Assembly (NCBI GenBank): GCA_051652245.1
Contig: JBOFTV010000062.1
Location: 1 to 29,703, forward strand
DNA length: 29,703 bases
Origin: BHER01 sp051652245
GTDB taxonomy: Bacteria; Bacillota_I; Bacilli_A; Culicoidibacterales; Culicoidibacteraceae
Direction of reading: 5' to 3'
Shown: positions 15,958 to 24,595 of the stretch, in pieces
Numbering within the stretch: the first letter of the stretch is position 1
How the letters are laid out: every line of letters starts with the position of its first letter
The notes under the pieces: generated by a model
The model's input: only the letters and a program-made list of their open reading frames with translations
Told to the model about the DNA's origin: nothing
Databases searched by the model: none
Translations under genes and position numbers: made by a program

Positions 15958-17715
15958 ATGAAGAAAATTATTAATACCCCAGAAACTGTTGTCATGGAAA
16001 TGTGCAATGGGATTGCAGCAGCACACCCAAGCATTGAATTCATTGAAAAGTTCAAAATTTTAAAAAAAGTAAGCATTAATCAAAATAAAGTTTCATTAAT
16101 AAGTGGTGGTGGAAGTGGACATGAGCCCGCACATGCCGGCTTTATTGGTGAGGGAATGTTAGATGCAGCAGTTTGTGGTGATGTCTTTGCATCCCCTTCA
16201 CAAATTCAAATTTATAAAGCGTTAACCGAAACAAAATCAGCTAAAGGGACACTTCTTATCATTAAAAACTATAGTGGTGATATTATGAACTTTAAAAATG
16301 CGGCCTTCTTAGCAACTGAAGATGGACTTACTGTAGATTATGTTAAAGTTGATGATGATATTGCGGTTGAGGATAGTTTATATACGGTTGGTCGCCGTGG
16401 TGTTGCAGGAACGGTTTTTGTCCACAAAGTAGCAGGAGCTGCTGCAGAATCAGGACTTGAACTTCAAGAAGTGAAAAGACTAGCAAATAAAGTAGTTGAG
16501 AATGTTAAAAGTATTGGCTTTGCGTTTTCATCATGTACAGTTCCAGCGAAAGGGACACCGACGTTTAAATTAGATGCAGATGAAATGGAATATGGCGTTG
16601 GTATTCATGGAGAGCCAGGAATCAAGAAAGAAAAAATCATGTCAGCTGATGAATTAGCAGAAAAAATGGTAAATGCCCTTCTTAAAGAATTGAAAATTGA
16701 AGAACAAACAGCTGCTGAAGTTGCTATTATGGTTAATGGATTTGGTGCTACACCATTACAAGAGTTATATTTATTTAACAATTCAGTCATGTCAATTCTT
16801 CACAGAAAAGGTGTAAATGCAACACGAGTATTTGTTGGAAACTATATGACTAGTATTGATATGGCAGGTGCTTCACTTTCTGTTCTTAAATTAGATGCAG
16901 AAATCAAAAAGTATTTAGTGGCAAAATCAGATGCCCCGGCGTTTAAAGTAGATGGAACAGAAGCAGATTCTTGCTTTAAGCCACTTTCAAAAAATGAGAC
17001 TTTAGTCGAAGTAAACTATACTATTGAAACCGCAGATGAGTATAAGATCATTAAGAATGAAAAAGTAACTTTAAATAACTTTAAATATATCGTTGATAAA
17101 ATGGCCGAAGTCATCATTGAAAATGAGATTCCTTTCTGTGAATTAGATGCTCATGCAGGAGATGGTGATTTTGGTATGAGTGTTGCCAAGGGCTTTAAAC
17201 AATTAAAGCGCGAATGGAAACATGTAACACGAGCTGAAATCACGACAATTGGTGCATTTTTAGAAGAGTGTTCATTAATTATCATGGAGCACTGTGGTGG
17301 AGCGAGTGGCCCGATTTGGGGATCAGCTTTTAGAAGCGCTGGTAAGCAGGTCGGTGACCGCGTTGAACTTACAGCTACTGAGTTTGCCCAAATGATGCAG
17401 GCAGCTGTAAATGGCATTCAAGCAACAGGAGAGCGTTCTTTTGGACGCGGAGCTGTTGTCGGAGATAAAACATTGATTGATGCCTTAGTGCCCTGTGCAG
17501 ATGCCTGGACGCAAGCGTCTCAAAGCGGTATGAAATTTGTTGAAATCTTTGCAAGTGCTGCAGAAGAAGCTGTTAACGGTGCAAAGAAAACAGAAGCAAT
17601 TGTTGCACGTATGGGTCGCGCCGGTACAGTTGGCGAGCGTAGTATTGGTTATCCAGATGCTGGAGCATCTGGATTAGGTGTTATTTTCACAGAAATAAGT
17701 AAAGTAATTGGTTAA
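15958..17715 (+). CDS. dhaK: Dihydroxyacetone kinase, DhaK-DhaL fusion, ATP-dependent (585 aa)
   Basis: Single-chain kinase that phosphorylates dihydroxyacetone to DHAP. The DhaK part (about 1-325) has GGGSGHEPAHAG (50-61, His55), NYSGDIMNF (Asp108) and GVGIHGEPGI with His217, the residue that binds the substrate covalently. The DhaL part (about 370-585) has the nucleotide/magnesium loop DAHAGDGDFGMS with Asp397, Asp402 and Asp404, plus GGASGPIWGSAFR. Fused enzymes of this layout use ATP, as in Citrobacter. Many Firmicutes instead have separate dhaK, dhaL and dhaM genes using PTS phosphate. No dhaM is present here, which agrees with ATP use. The start at 15958 is preceded by AGAGG; 4 bases separate it from gldA. 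Confidence 0.95.
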   Translation: MKKIINTPETVVMEMCNGIAAAHPSIEFIEKFKILKKVSINQNKVSLISGGGSGHEPAHAGFIGEGMLDAAVCGDVFASPSQIQIYKALTETKSAKGTLLIIKNYSGDIMNFKNAAFLATEDGLTVDYVKVDDDIAVEDSLYTVGRRGVAGTVFVHKVAGAAAESGLELQEVKRLANKVVENVKSIGFAFSSCTVPAKGTPTFKLDADEMEYGVGIHGEPGIKKEKIMSADELAEKMVNALLKELKIEEQTAAEVAIMVNGFGATPLQELYLFNNSVMSILHRKGVNATRVFVGNYMTSIDMAGASLSVLKLDAEIKKYLVAKSDAPAFKVDGTEADSCFKPLSKNETLVEVNYTIETADEYKIIKNEKVTLNNFKYIVDKMAEVIIENEIPFCELDAHAGDGDFGMSVAKGFKQLKREWKHVTRAEITTIGAFLEECSLIIMEHCGGASGPIWGSAFRSAGKQVGDRVELTATEFAQMMQAAVNGIQATGERSFGRGAVVGDKTLIDALVPCADAWTQASQSGMKFVEIFASAAEEAVNGAKKTEAIVARMGRAGTVGERSIGYPDAGASGLGVIFTEISKVIG

Positions 17716-17716
17716 A

Positions 17717-17767
17717 TAAAAAGCTTATAAAGACTATCCATCATGATAGGTCTTTATAAGCTTTTTT
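17717..17767 (+). terminator. Terminator of the gldA-dhaK operon
   Basis: A long inverted repeat (AAAAAGCTTATAAAGAC pairing with GTCTTTATAAGCTTTTT, with inner CTATC/GATAG) directly follows the kinase stop and ends in T residues. Confidence 0.9.
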
Positions 17768-17799
17768 CTTTGGTACAAACGCATTTGATGTTCGGTTAA

Positions 17800-18245
17800 T
17801 GGTAAAGTGATACTAGACAAAAACAGAAATACCTAACTGATGCAGAATTGGAAATATTTCAAACAGCTGGTGTTTTGTTCTATTGTGATAACAAGTTTAA
17901 GAAGTCCAAAAGGCCACTTGTTTTTCTTTTGATGAAGCAATTAAATAAGGCTAAAAAGACAATATATGAGTGTATTAAACATTGTATTCTAGAGCAACGG
18001 GATAGCAATGAAAATGGTATTATATCTTTTCTGCTATGTTAAGCAGTTACAAAGGAAAATCAGTCCGTGGTGGTGCATTCATTCAACTCATTGATATGAT
18101 TATTTTAAGGGATAATGCAATCGGAAAAAAAACAGCACCAAAACAAGCGTTCAATCTATTTAAGCGGTATCTACGACCTGCTACTCGTTACGCTGCAATA
18201 GAAACAGTTTGTCTTAAAACATATTATACTTATGTCAAGCCTTGA
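17800..18245 (+). pseudogene. Gene remnants, plus strand
   Basis: Protein-like plus-strand pieces in two frames: one to 18042 (TDAELEIFQTAGVLFYCDN, MKQLNKAKKTIYECIKHC) and one at 18036-18245 (MLSSYKGKSVRGG, FKRYLRPATRYAAIETVC). Neither has a ribosome binding site, and the second begins inside the first. They look like one gene broken by a frameshift. I do not recognise the family; a decayed mobile-element or replication gene is possible but unsupported. Confidence 0.35.
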
Positions 18246-18283
18246 ATAACACGAGCCAACCTAATAAAAGTATACCCAGGGAA

Positions 18284-18412
18284 ATGGCTATTAAACACCC
18301 TATGAGTAGGGTTACCACCAAAGGGACAACAACAGCTAGTTTTTACCTTGATTCATATGCATCATATCAACGTCGAATTAATCAGCGATTAAACCGTGAG
18401 CTACTTAATTAA
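18284..18412 (+). CDS. Small ORF, unidentified (42 aa)
   Basis: An ATG preceded by CAGGGAA opens a 42-codon frame with a basic, protein-like C-terminus (DSYASYQRRINQRLNRELLN) and a tandem of threonines. It could be a real small gene or the end of the broken gene just upstream. No family is recognised. Confidence 0.25.
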   Translation: MAIKHPMSRVTTKGTTTASFYLDSYASYQRRINQRLNRELLN

Positions 18413-18454
18413 TTTGACAAATACTTTAGGTTCTGTTCCCTATTATATATAAGT

Positions 18455-18499
18455 AAAACCGAAGTCGTCTCCTTTTAGGAGATGACTTCGGTTTATTTT
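18455..18499. terminator. Terminator of the MFS/dehydrogenase/membrane protein operon
   Basis: An 18-base inverted repeat with two wobble or mismatch positions (18455-18472 with 18478-18495) and a 5-base loop. T tracts follow on both strands. It lies 10 bases after the stop of the minus-strand membrane-protein gene. Confidence 0.88.
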
Positions 18500-18508
18500 A
18501 GGAAATTT

Positions 18509-19342
18509 TTAAATTAAATTTTGAAAATCTTTGATATACTCTGGCATGATAAACAAGACATAAAGTGCCCAGATAATTAGAATAACGTGTAATACATCAT
18601 TATCTGAAAACCAGATTCCTTTTCCTTTTTTCCATAGTTTATCTGTTAATCCTGATTTCCAATATTTGATGTATCCCCACCAAGATAAGTAGATCAAAAT
18701 CCATGATCCCATTAAAACTAAGTCCATTGTATATCCAAACTGAATATATCTAACACTATTTAATACCAAGAACAAGATGAAACTAGGCAGAGATATTTCT
18801 ACCATCCATTCAAATGTAATAAGTGACTTAATTGGTGCAAATGCACCAATTAAAGTGAGTATTGGATAAATAATAGTAATCGCAAGCGAATACCAAATGA
18901 GAATTTCTTGTAAAAGTCCTGTTGTACATGAGTATGCTACTGCAACAGTCATTGCATTCATGCTCCACTGTTGTAAAATCATATATATAATTTCCCACCA
19001 GCTAGTCCATGAACAAACTTCTCTTCTTGCAGCTTTCAGCTCATATCCAAACGTCTGATAACTTACACCTGCAACAAGCGCTCCAACGCCCCACAGAACA
19101 AGTGAAATTCCCCACCAATATCTTGACGCTTCTCCATCTTGTATCATGAAAAATTTTATCCCCGCTGCCGTTACCAAAAATCCTAGCAAATATACTAAAC
19201 ACGACGACATCGGCTGGCTTATGTAAAACTCTAATGATCCAAGTTTTACTTTTTTTAGCGGTTGTCTTTCTCCCCAATTTTCTTTAGTGAAATCTGGATG
19301 GGGTATTGTTTTAACTCTATCAAATAATGTATTCCAACTCAT
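18509..19342 (-). CDS. Multi-span membrane protein of unknown function (277 aa)
   Basis: Integral membrane protein with about seven hydrophobic segments beginning near residue 45 and running to the C-terminus. The N-terminus is a short cytoplasmic-looking tail (MSWNTLFDRVKTIPHPDF). It is unusually rich in tryptophan (EVCSWTSWWEIIY, SWWGYIKYWKSG). I do not recognise the family. It is the last gene of an operon with an MFS transporter and a dehydrogenase, 36 bases after the latter, so it may help carry or process the same compound. The start at 19342 follows GGGAGATATTCT; an upstream ATG overlaps that site. Confidence 0.78.
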   Translation of the reverse strand: MSWNTLFDRVKTIPHPDFTKENWGERQPLKKVKLGSLEFYISQPMSSCLVYLLGFLVTAAGIKFFMIQDGEASRYWWGISLVLWGVGALVAGVSYQTFGYELKAARREVCSWTSWWEIIYMILQQWSMNAMTVAVAYSCTTGLLQEILIWYSLAITIIYPILTLIGAFAPIKSLITFEWMVEISLPSFILFLVLNSVRYIQFGYTMDLVLMGSWILIYLSWWGYIKYWKSGLTDKLWKKGKGIWFSDNDVLHVILIIWALYVLFIMPEYIKDFQNLI

Positions 19343-19378
19343 AGAATATCTCCCTTTCAAAATTTATTTCAATTATTG

Positions 19379-20515
19379 TTACTTGTCGTCATGGTTAGGG
19401 ATTAGAACAAATTTTCCTACATGTTTTTTTAATCCAAACTCTATTTGTGCTTCGACAATATTTTCTAATGGAAAAGTTTTAGCAACTGCTGGTTTTATTT
19501 CACCATTTTCTATTGCTGATATCAGACTTGGGAATACTGGTTCATCCCATCCTGTACAACCAATTAAAGTAAGATCTTTCAAATAGAAATCTCTCATATC
19601 TAACTCAACAATTGGGCCGGCAATAGCTCCCGATGAGACAAATTTTCCGCCTCTTTTTAAGACTTTCATCATTTGTGGAAAATTAGGACCAGCAACGTTG
19701 TCAATAACGACATCTACCGCTTTTTCACCTAAGTATTCTAATGTATTTTTACCATATGATATTACTTCATCTGCTCCGTATGCTCGTACTTGTTCTACTT
19801 TAGCTTCACCTTCTGAGATTGCAATAACATAAGCACCTCTTCTTTTAGCCAATTGGACAACAGCAGAACCAACTCCACCAGATGCTCCCGCTACTAACAC
19901 GCGATCACCCTTTTTTACACCAGCTCTATTTACCATGTTTTCCGATGTACCATATGAACAAGGAATACCACCTAATTCTGCATCTGTCCAATCACAATTA
20001 ATTGGAAATACTTCTGTTGCTGCAATTTTTACATATTGGGCAAATGCACCATCAAAGTCTGATGCCATCCAAATGTTTTCCATTGAATCAAAGCCTTCAT
20101 GACGGATACAAGCTCTAATTAAAACTCTTTTACCAATAAGATGTTTGTTTTTGTCATCTTTTACCTCGACAACTTCTCCACAGCAATCTGTTCCTTGTAT
20201 AAATGGGAATGGTGTAGCATCATTCCAGCCACCATCTCCTTTACTAGCTGCTTCTGTTAGTTCTTCACCTGTCTCTGTAAGTTTTTCTGTACTTGTTGTT
20301 ACTTTTGTTGAATACCAACCAAGTCTTGTATTAATCTCCGTATTATTGACCCCTGCTGCTAGTACTTTTACTAAGACCTCGCCCGCATCAATTACTGGAA
20401 CTGGCACATCTTTATACTCGAGCATCTCGTAGCCACCATTTCCCATTGTTACGACGGCTTTCATCGTTCTGTCTCCTGCTTTTACTTCAAATCTATCTTT
20501 TTTATTATTAATCAT
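19379..20515 (-). CDS. MDR-family dehydrogenase/quinone oxidoreductase-like (378 aa)
   Basis: Cytoplasmic NAD(P)H-dependent medium-chain oxidoreductase. A GroES-like N-terminal half holds the substrate site (about 18-160) and a Rossmann half (about 180-340) carries VLVAGASGGVGSAVVQLAKR. The position that holds the first catalytic zinc cysteine in zinc alcohol dehydrogenases reads GVNNTEINTRLGW, with no cysteine. The enzyme is thus more like the zinc-free quinone-oxidoreductase group. A long insert after the N-terminal strand region (about 68-100, rich in Thr/Glu) is unusual. Middle gene of a three-gene operon. AAGGAG precedes the start at 20515; an internal ATG (MKAVVTMGNGGYE) also has AGGAG upstream and could be the true or an alternative start. 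Substrate unknown. Confidence 0.85.
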   Translation of the reverse strand: MINNKKDRFEVKAGDRTMKAVVTMGNGGYEMLEYKDVPVPVIDAGEVLVKVLAAGVNNTEINTRLGWYSTKVTTSTEKLTETGEELTEAASKGDGGWNDATPFPFIQGTDCCGEVVEVKDDKNKHLIGKRVLIRACIRHEGFDSMENIWMASDFDGAFAQYVKIAATEVFPINCDWTDAELGGIPCSYGTSENMVNRAGVKKGDRVLVAGASGGVGSAVVQLAKRRGAYVIAISEGEAKVEQVRAYGADEVISYGKNTLEYLGEKAVDVVIDNVAGPNFPQMMKVLKRGGKFVSSGAIAGPIVELDMRDFYLKDLTLIGCTGWDEPVFPSLISAIENGEIKPAVAKTFPLENIVEAQIEFGLKKHVGKFVLIPNHDDK

Positions 20516-20556
20516 CTTAATTCTCCTTCTTTAAATTGTTTTGTATCATGTACTAA

Positions 20557-21819
20557 CTAGGCTTCATCTGACTTACGTGCTTTTTTATAAAGCAGTGCAA
20601 CAAATGCACCAACTAAACCAATTGCCATACTAACTAAGAAATATGCTTTATTTGCCGTCACATCACTAAAATTATTCCATAAGAATGTATTAAAGTAAGG
20701 TATTAAAATATCCGGGAGGTAACCAATAAATGAAATTACACCAATTGCTGTTCCCATAAGCGCATTGTCAATTTTTGATTCTCCTAGTAACGACCAGTAT
20801 GTTCCCCTGATGATATACAAGACTAAACCTGTAAGTATTATCAGTGCACTAAAAAATGTAACTGGTAGTGTTTTTGGTGAAAGCGCTAACAACATTAGGC
20901 ATACTGACCCACCAACAAGTGACATCGCAATCGTTATTGATTTTCCAATCTTATCTGCAAGTATTCCTCCCAGTAAGCCACCAATAGGACGCATCCACAA
21001 TACTGCAACCATAATTGTCCCAACTGTTGCAGGTGCAATCCCGACATTTGTTTGCAAGTAGCCACCGAAGTAATAATTCGTCCAAAATAACGTGTAACCC
21101 GCAAAAATGATTAGTCCTTGAAAAATCACATATTTGTTTTTAAATATTTTACCTAAGTCCGAAAATTTAAATTTACTTGCCTCTTTCGCTTCACTGTCAT
21201 CTACATTAATTTTCTTATCATCTTTAACAAAGATATAAATTAAAATCGAATTTACAAGTAGCACGCTAGAGTAAAGGTAAATTACAGGAATAAGTGCTTC
21301 CTTTTGGGCGAGTACATCAGTACCTGCTCCCAATTTTGCTGTAAATATTGCCAGAGCAATACTTGCTAATATTGCTTCAACCAATCCACGTCCACTATCC
21401 AAAATACCGAAAAAGCGACCATCTTCATTAGCTGTAGATAACATTTTAACGACTTTCAAATGAGCCCCCCAAAATGTAAACACTGAAAAAAATCCCCATA
21501 TGGCAAAAATAATAACTACATTGCTATAAGAAGGAACCTGTGCAAACCAGAAACCACCAATCGATGTTCCAAGTAGCGAAAGTGCCAATAAATTCTTTGC
21601 TGAAAATTTATCACATAACATACCGCTGGGAAAATAACCAAGAATAAATACAAGACCAAGAATTGTATAAATTGAATTCAATTGTTGAATAGACATATCG
21701 AAGACCTGTAATATTGTTTCTTGATATTGCGCCTTCAAATATATTAATGGATAAATTGAACCCGCTGCAAGGATAATCAACATGAATTGTAAATAACGTT
21801 TACTGTTTTCTTTTTTCAT
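20557..21819 (-). CDS. MFS transporter (420 aa)
   Basis: Twelve-span transporter of the major facilitator superfamily. It has the loop 2-3 signature form GYFPSGMLCDKFSAKNL (about 56-72) and its second-half counterpart RPIGGLLGGILADKIGKS. General form and the WGAHLKVVKML segment resemble the YihN-like branch of uptake carriers, which I recall only loosely. It opens the operon with a dehydrogenase and a membrane protein, suggesting uptake of the compound the dehydrogenase acts on. Substrate cannot be read from sequence. Confidence 0.88.
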   Translation of the reverse strand: MKKENSKRYLQFMLIILAAGSIYPLIYLKAQYQETILQVFDMSIQQLNSIYTILGLVFILGYFPSGMLCDKFSAKNLLALSLLGTSIGGFWFAQVPSYSNVVIIFAIWGFFSVFTFWGAHLKVVKMLSTANEDGRFFGILDSGRGLVEAILASIALAIFTAKLGAGTDVLAQKEALIPVIYLYSSVLLVNSILIYIFVKDDKKINVDDSEAKEASKFKFSDLGKIFKNKYVIFQGLIIFAGYTLFWTNYYFGGYLQTNVGIAPATVGTIMVAVLWMRPIGGLLGGILADKIGKSITIAMSLVGGSVCLMLLALSPKTLPVTFFSALIILTGLVLYIIRGTYWSLLGESKIDNALMGTAIGVISFIGYLPDILIPYFNTFLWNNFSDVTANKAYFLVSMAIGLVGAFVALLYKKARKSDEA

Positions 21820-22156
21820 TTTTCTTTTCTACCTTTCTCTTCTTAAAAAAAATTTTAACTGTTCCTCAAGTATCGTAGTATAATCTGTCACCACCACTTT
21901 CTGCTATTTTCCGTTTTCTTAACAATAATATAACATTGTTTTTCAATTATTACATCAGAATATCACAACATAAAATCGCATTTTTCAATAGTAATTTAAT
22001 GTTGTTGTCAGATTTTTTTTCCCTTGGTATTCATCTGATAGCCCTTTTATTATATCACATTATGCTCTGTTTATTTTTTATAATTAATTTGTGTGTGTTT
22101 CTTAATAATTCTAATATGAATAGTACCATTTAATAGATAATAATATTTTGTTCTAC
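21820..22156. promoter_or_regulatory. Upstream region of the MFS operon with an inverted repeat
   Basis: No gene is seen here. At 21921-21940 AACAAT and ATTGTT arms flank 8 bases, a TetR-like or similar operator geometry about 100 bases before the MFS start. A clear sigma-A promoter with 17-base spacing is not found, though TATACT and TATATT -10-like elements occur on the minus strand. Confidence 0.3.
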
Positions 22157-22215
22157 TAAAAATACCCTATTGATAAGTCACGCTTTTTTATTTACGTGTT
22201 TTATCGATAGGGTAT
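22157..22215 (-). terminator. Terminator of the secreted repeat protein gene
   Basis: A 15-base stem with one wobble (22162-22176 with 22201-22215) has an AT-rich loop that can pair further (CACG/CGTG). It is followed on the minus strand by five T residues. It lies 18 bases after the stop. Confidence 0.8.
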
Positions 22216-22232
22216 CATTTATTGCTAATTAA

Positions 22233-23993
22233 TTAGTTGTAGTAGCCTGCTAATTCATCTACTGCAACTACTTTGATTACTTTTGATGGATCATGCTCAC
22301 CATATTTTGTTCTTGCTTTGAATAGCGAATAATTAATCTTACTTCCGCCTTCAGCATATTCATCCGCTCTAACTATATATTCACGACTATTTTCGCTTAA
22401 TAGATACTCTGTTCGCGCTGATACATATCGGTTATAGTATTGTACACCTGCTGCATATTCCGTTACTTTTGATTTGTATCCTCTACTATTATACTCTTCT
22501 AATTTAAGAATATTTTGTCCGTTACGCCCTGCGAATGTGGCAACAGATAACAGGATTTCCTGCGTTTTTCCGTATGATACACGACTATAATAACGGGTGA
22601 TTTTAACCACATACCCTTCAATATTATACTCTGTTATTTGTCTAATACCTCCCGGAGTTTCTGGGATGGTGTGGGAAAACTCTACTTTTTCCTCATTTTT
22701 TCCGTATACGCCACCGCTAAAGTACTCGTTACGTGTATTTTGTCTACCGCTTGCATTATAGCCATATGACTCAATCATATTTTCAGTGCCATCTTGACTC
22801 AATATATGCTTAGTTACGAGTCTAGTAGCCTGGTAGCCATTATAGCTTGTGTTTGCTTGATAGAGGCTAATACTAATTCTTCCGGCAGCATTATATTCTT
22901 CGGTGCGTACAATATTTTCGCCTTCTAGTGTATCCTTAGATACTATGTTTTCACGCCAATTAGCATATGTTGTCTTACCTGCAAAATGACTAACAGTAAC
23001 CCGTTTATTTTTTGTATTGTATTCATCCATTTTCACTACATATTCATTTGTATCGCCATTTAATGTATATTTATACTGTACTTTTTCTTTTTCAGTACCA
23101 TTAAGTTGTGTTCCTGGGAAATAATAGTATAAGGCAATTTTTCGTTCACCATCAAACTGCTCTGCTCTATTAATTCTTTGGTCCTCATCTAAGTGGTACA
23201 CCATATCTCCTACTACAACTTTCTGGGCATCTTCTTTAGCAATTATTTCTACTTCTGGTTCTACAACTTTAACTTCTACGGTATGACTTACATTTTGTTC
23301 CGTTGTGAGAGTCATCGTGTAAACTCCTTTTTTTGCCTCTAAATTTCCTGCTACATTTAATACTAAATTTTCACCCGTACTAAGTTTCCACGCTTTTGCT
23401 CCCATTTTTTCTTTTAGTCCATCTTGCGTTAGTGCTTCTGCTTCAAGCGTATCAATTTCAATGTTCTTAGCATATAATGCTGTGTCTTTTGCTACGTCTA
23501 CTGTTGTATCTTTGTCAGTTACTGTAGCTATAACATTATGTTTTGCTCCCGAAGGTGTCCTAAATGTGATTACATAAGACCCTCCCGTGCTAGTTAAATT
23601 AGCTACTACAGCTAGTGGTAACACTTGCCCACCAACTATTCGCCATGCTGATGCATTTGCCTTTTTCAGTATTTCTGAAGTGCCTAATTTTTCTGCCTCA
23701 CTTGATGCTACGATAAAACTTGTTGCTTTGATTGCAGCATTTTTTTCCGTATCTATTGTCGTATTTTTGTTTTCTTCCTCAACATTACTTGTTGATTCTT
23801 CTGTTGGTAATGGTTGATTCTGATTTCCACTTCCAGACTGTTCAGTATTTTCTGCTCCTCCTGTACCTTCGCTTTTCTCTACTGTATTTTGCCCCTGTGC
23901 AAGTAGTGTTGTTTCAGATATGCCTAGAAATCCTGGTGCCATTAGTGATAACGCAGTTATCGACATTATGACTTTGAAAGTAACCTTTTTCAT
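22233..23993 (-). CDS. Secreted protein with two N-terminal repeats and about seven 45-residue repeats (586 aa)
   Basis: Signal peptide (MKKVTFKVIMSITALSLMAP, cleavage near 30-35), then a low-complexity Gly/Glu/Asn/Thr linker (about 37-83). Two similar domains of about 75 residues follow (84-160 and 165-242; shared AW..., LVLNVAGNL / LPLAVVANL, GSYVITF / GVYTMTL). From about 270 to the end a unit of 42-45 residues repeats about seven times. Each is centred on EYN..GR followed by a tyrosine-rich stretch; the tyrosines fall at 325, 367, 412, 456, 501 and 546. There is no LPXTG motif, membrane anchor or cell-wall-binding domain that I recognise, so it is probably released or held by the repeats. 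AGAGGG precedes the ATG. It stands alone with its own promoter and terminator. Function unknown; a surface or adhesion role is a guess. Confidence 0.82.
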   Translation of the reverse strand: MKKVTFKVIMSITALSLMAPGFLGISETTLLAQGQNTVEKSEGTGGAENTEQSGSGNQNQPLPTEESTSNVEEENKNTTIDTEKNAAIKATSFIVASSEAEKLGTSEILKKANASAWRIVGGQVLPLAVVANLTSTGGSYVITFRTPSGAKHNVIATVTDKDTTVDVAKDTALYAKNIEIDTLEAEALTQDGLKEKMGAKAWKLSTGENLVLNVAGNLEAKKGVYTMTLTTEQNVSHTVEVKVVEPEVEIIAKEDAQKVVVGDMVYHLDEDQRINRAEQFDGERKIALYYYFPGTQLNGTEKEKVQYKYTLNGDTNEYVVKMDEYNTKNKRVTVSHFAGKTTYANWRENIVSKDTLEGENIVRTEEYNAAGRISISLYQANTSYNGYQATRLVTKHILSQDGTENMIESYGYNASGRQNTRNEYFSGGVYGKNEEKVEFSHTIPETPGGIRQITEYNIEGYVVKITRYYSRVSYGKTQEILLSVATFAGRNGQNILKLEEYNSRGYKSKVTEYAAGVQYYNRYVSARTEYLLSENSREYIVRADEYAEGGSKINYSLFKARTKYGEHDPSKVIKVVAVDELAGYYN

Positions 23994-24048
23994 TGTTTTC
24001 CCTCTTTTCTCGTCAAAACAATTTCGACGTCTTTTTTGGTATGCTCTG

Positions 24049-24077
24049 ATTATATTATCTATTCAAATTAAATACAA
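24049..24077 (-). promoter_or_regulatory. Sigma-A promoter of the secreted repeat protein gene
   Basis: TTGTAT (24072-24077), a 17-base spacer and TATAAT (24049-24054) on the minus strand, about 55 bases before the start codon. Confidence 0.8.
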
Positions 24078-24259
24078 ATAATATGCTTCCCTTTGATATA
24101 ATAAACATATTGCGTTAACTAAATTAGATTAAATCATTTTTAAAACATTATTCTTATTTAAAGCAATAATATCTATTTATTTTTAATACTTAATCACTAT
24201 TCCTATGCTTTCAAGATTGTTTCGATTTTTAGGAAAGAAATGCTAAATTAACTTATCCA

Positions 24260-24441
24260 TCCGTAATTTTTTAGTGGACTAAGTAGGTTAGACCTAAGAA
24301 ATTCGCGCATAAAAAAAGCGTTTCAAGCTGTAGGCGAAGGCCTTAATCTTGAAATGCTTGATTTTGTGCATGAAGCGATTGAAGCTTCAAAAGCTAACCA
24401 TCAAAAGAAACATCATTTTGATGGTAGCAGAACACTTTCTT
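24260..24441 (+). pseudogene. C-terminal gene fragment, plus strand
   Basis: A plus-strand frame, open from a stop near 24260 to TAA at 24441, reads like the end of a soluble protein (RIKKAFQAVGEGLNLEM, FVHEAIEASKANHQKKHH, FDGSRTLS). There is no start codon with a ribosome binding site, so it is probably the truncated tail of a lost gene. Family not recognised. The rest of 24080-24260 is AT-rich with nothing supportable. Confidence 0.3.
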
Positions 24442-24457
24442 AACGGGCGAAATAAGA

Positions 24458-24595
24458 TTATTTTTCAGTTTCTTCATTTCGTAATTTTTCACCCCATTTT
24501 TTAGTATGCCACTGTTTTGAAAAAACGATTAACGGGGCAAGAATAGATAATCCGATTGCGATTGCAACGATAATTGTAATGATATCATTTTCCAT
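24458..24595 (-). CDS. Small single-span membrane protein (45 aa)
   Basis: A 45-codon frame with an excellent ribosome binding site (GAGGAGGTGAATAAAG before ATG). Residues 5-25 form one hydrophobic segment (IITIIVAIAIGLSILAPLIV). A basic and acidic tail follows (KQWHTKKWGEKLRNEETEK). Its start lies inside the last codons of the upstream 196-residue gene (11-base overlap), so the two are probably translated together. Small size and form recall small membrane regulators or toxin-like peptides, but no family can be named. Confidence 0.7.
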   Translation of the reverse strand: MENDIITIIVAIAIGLSILAPLIVFSKQWHTKKWGEKLRNEETEK

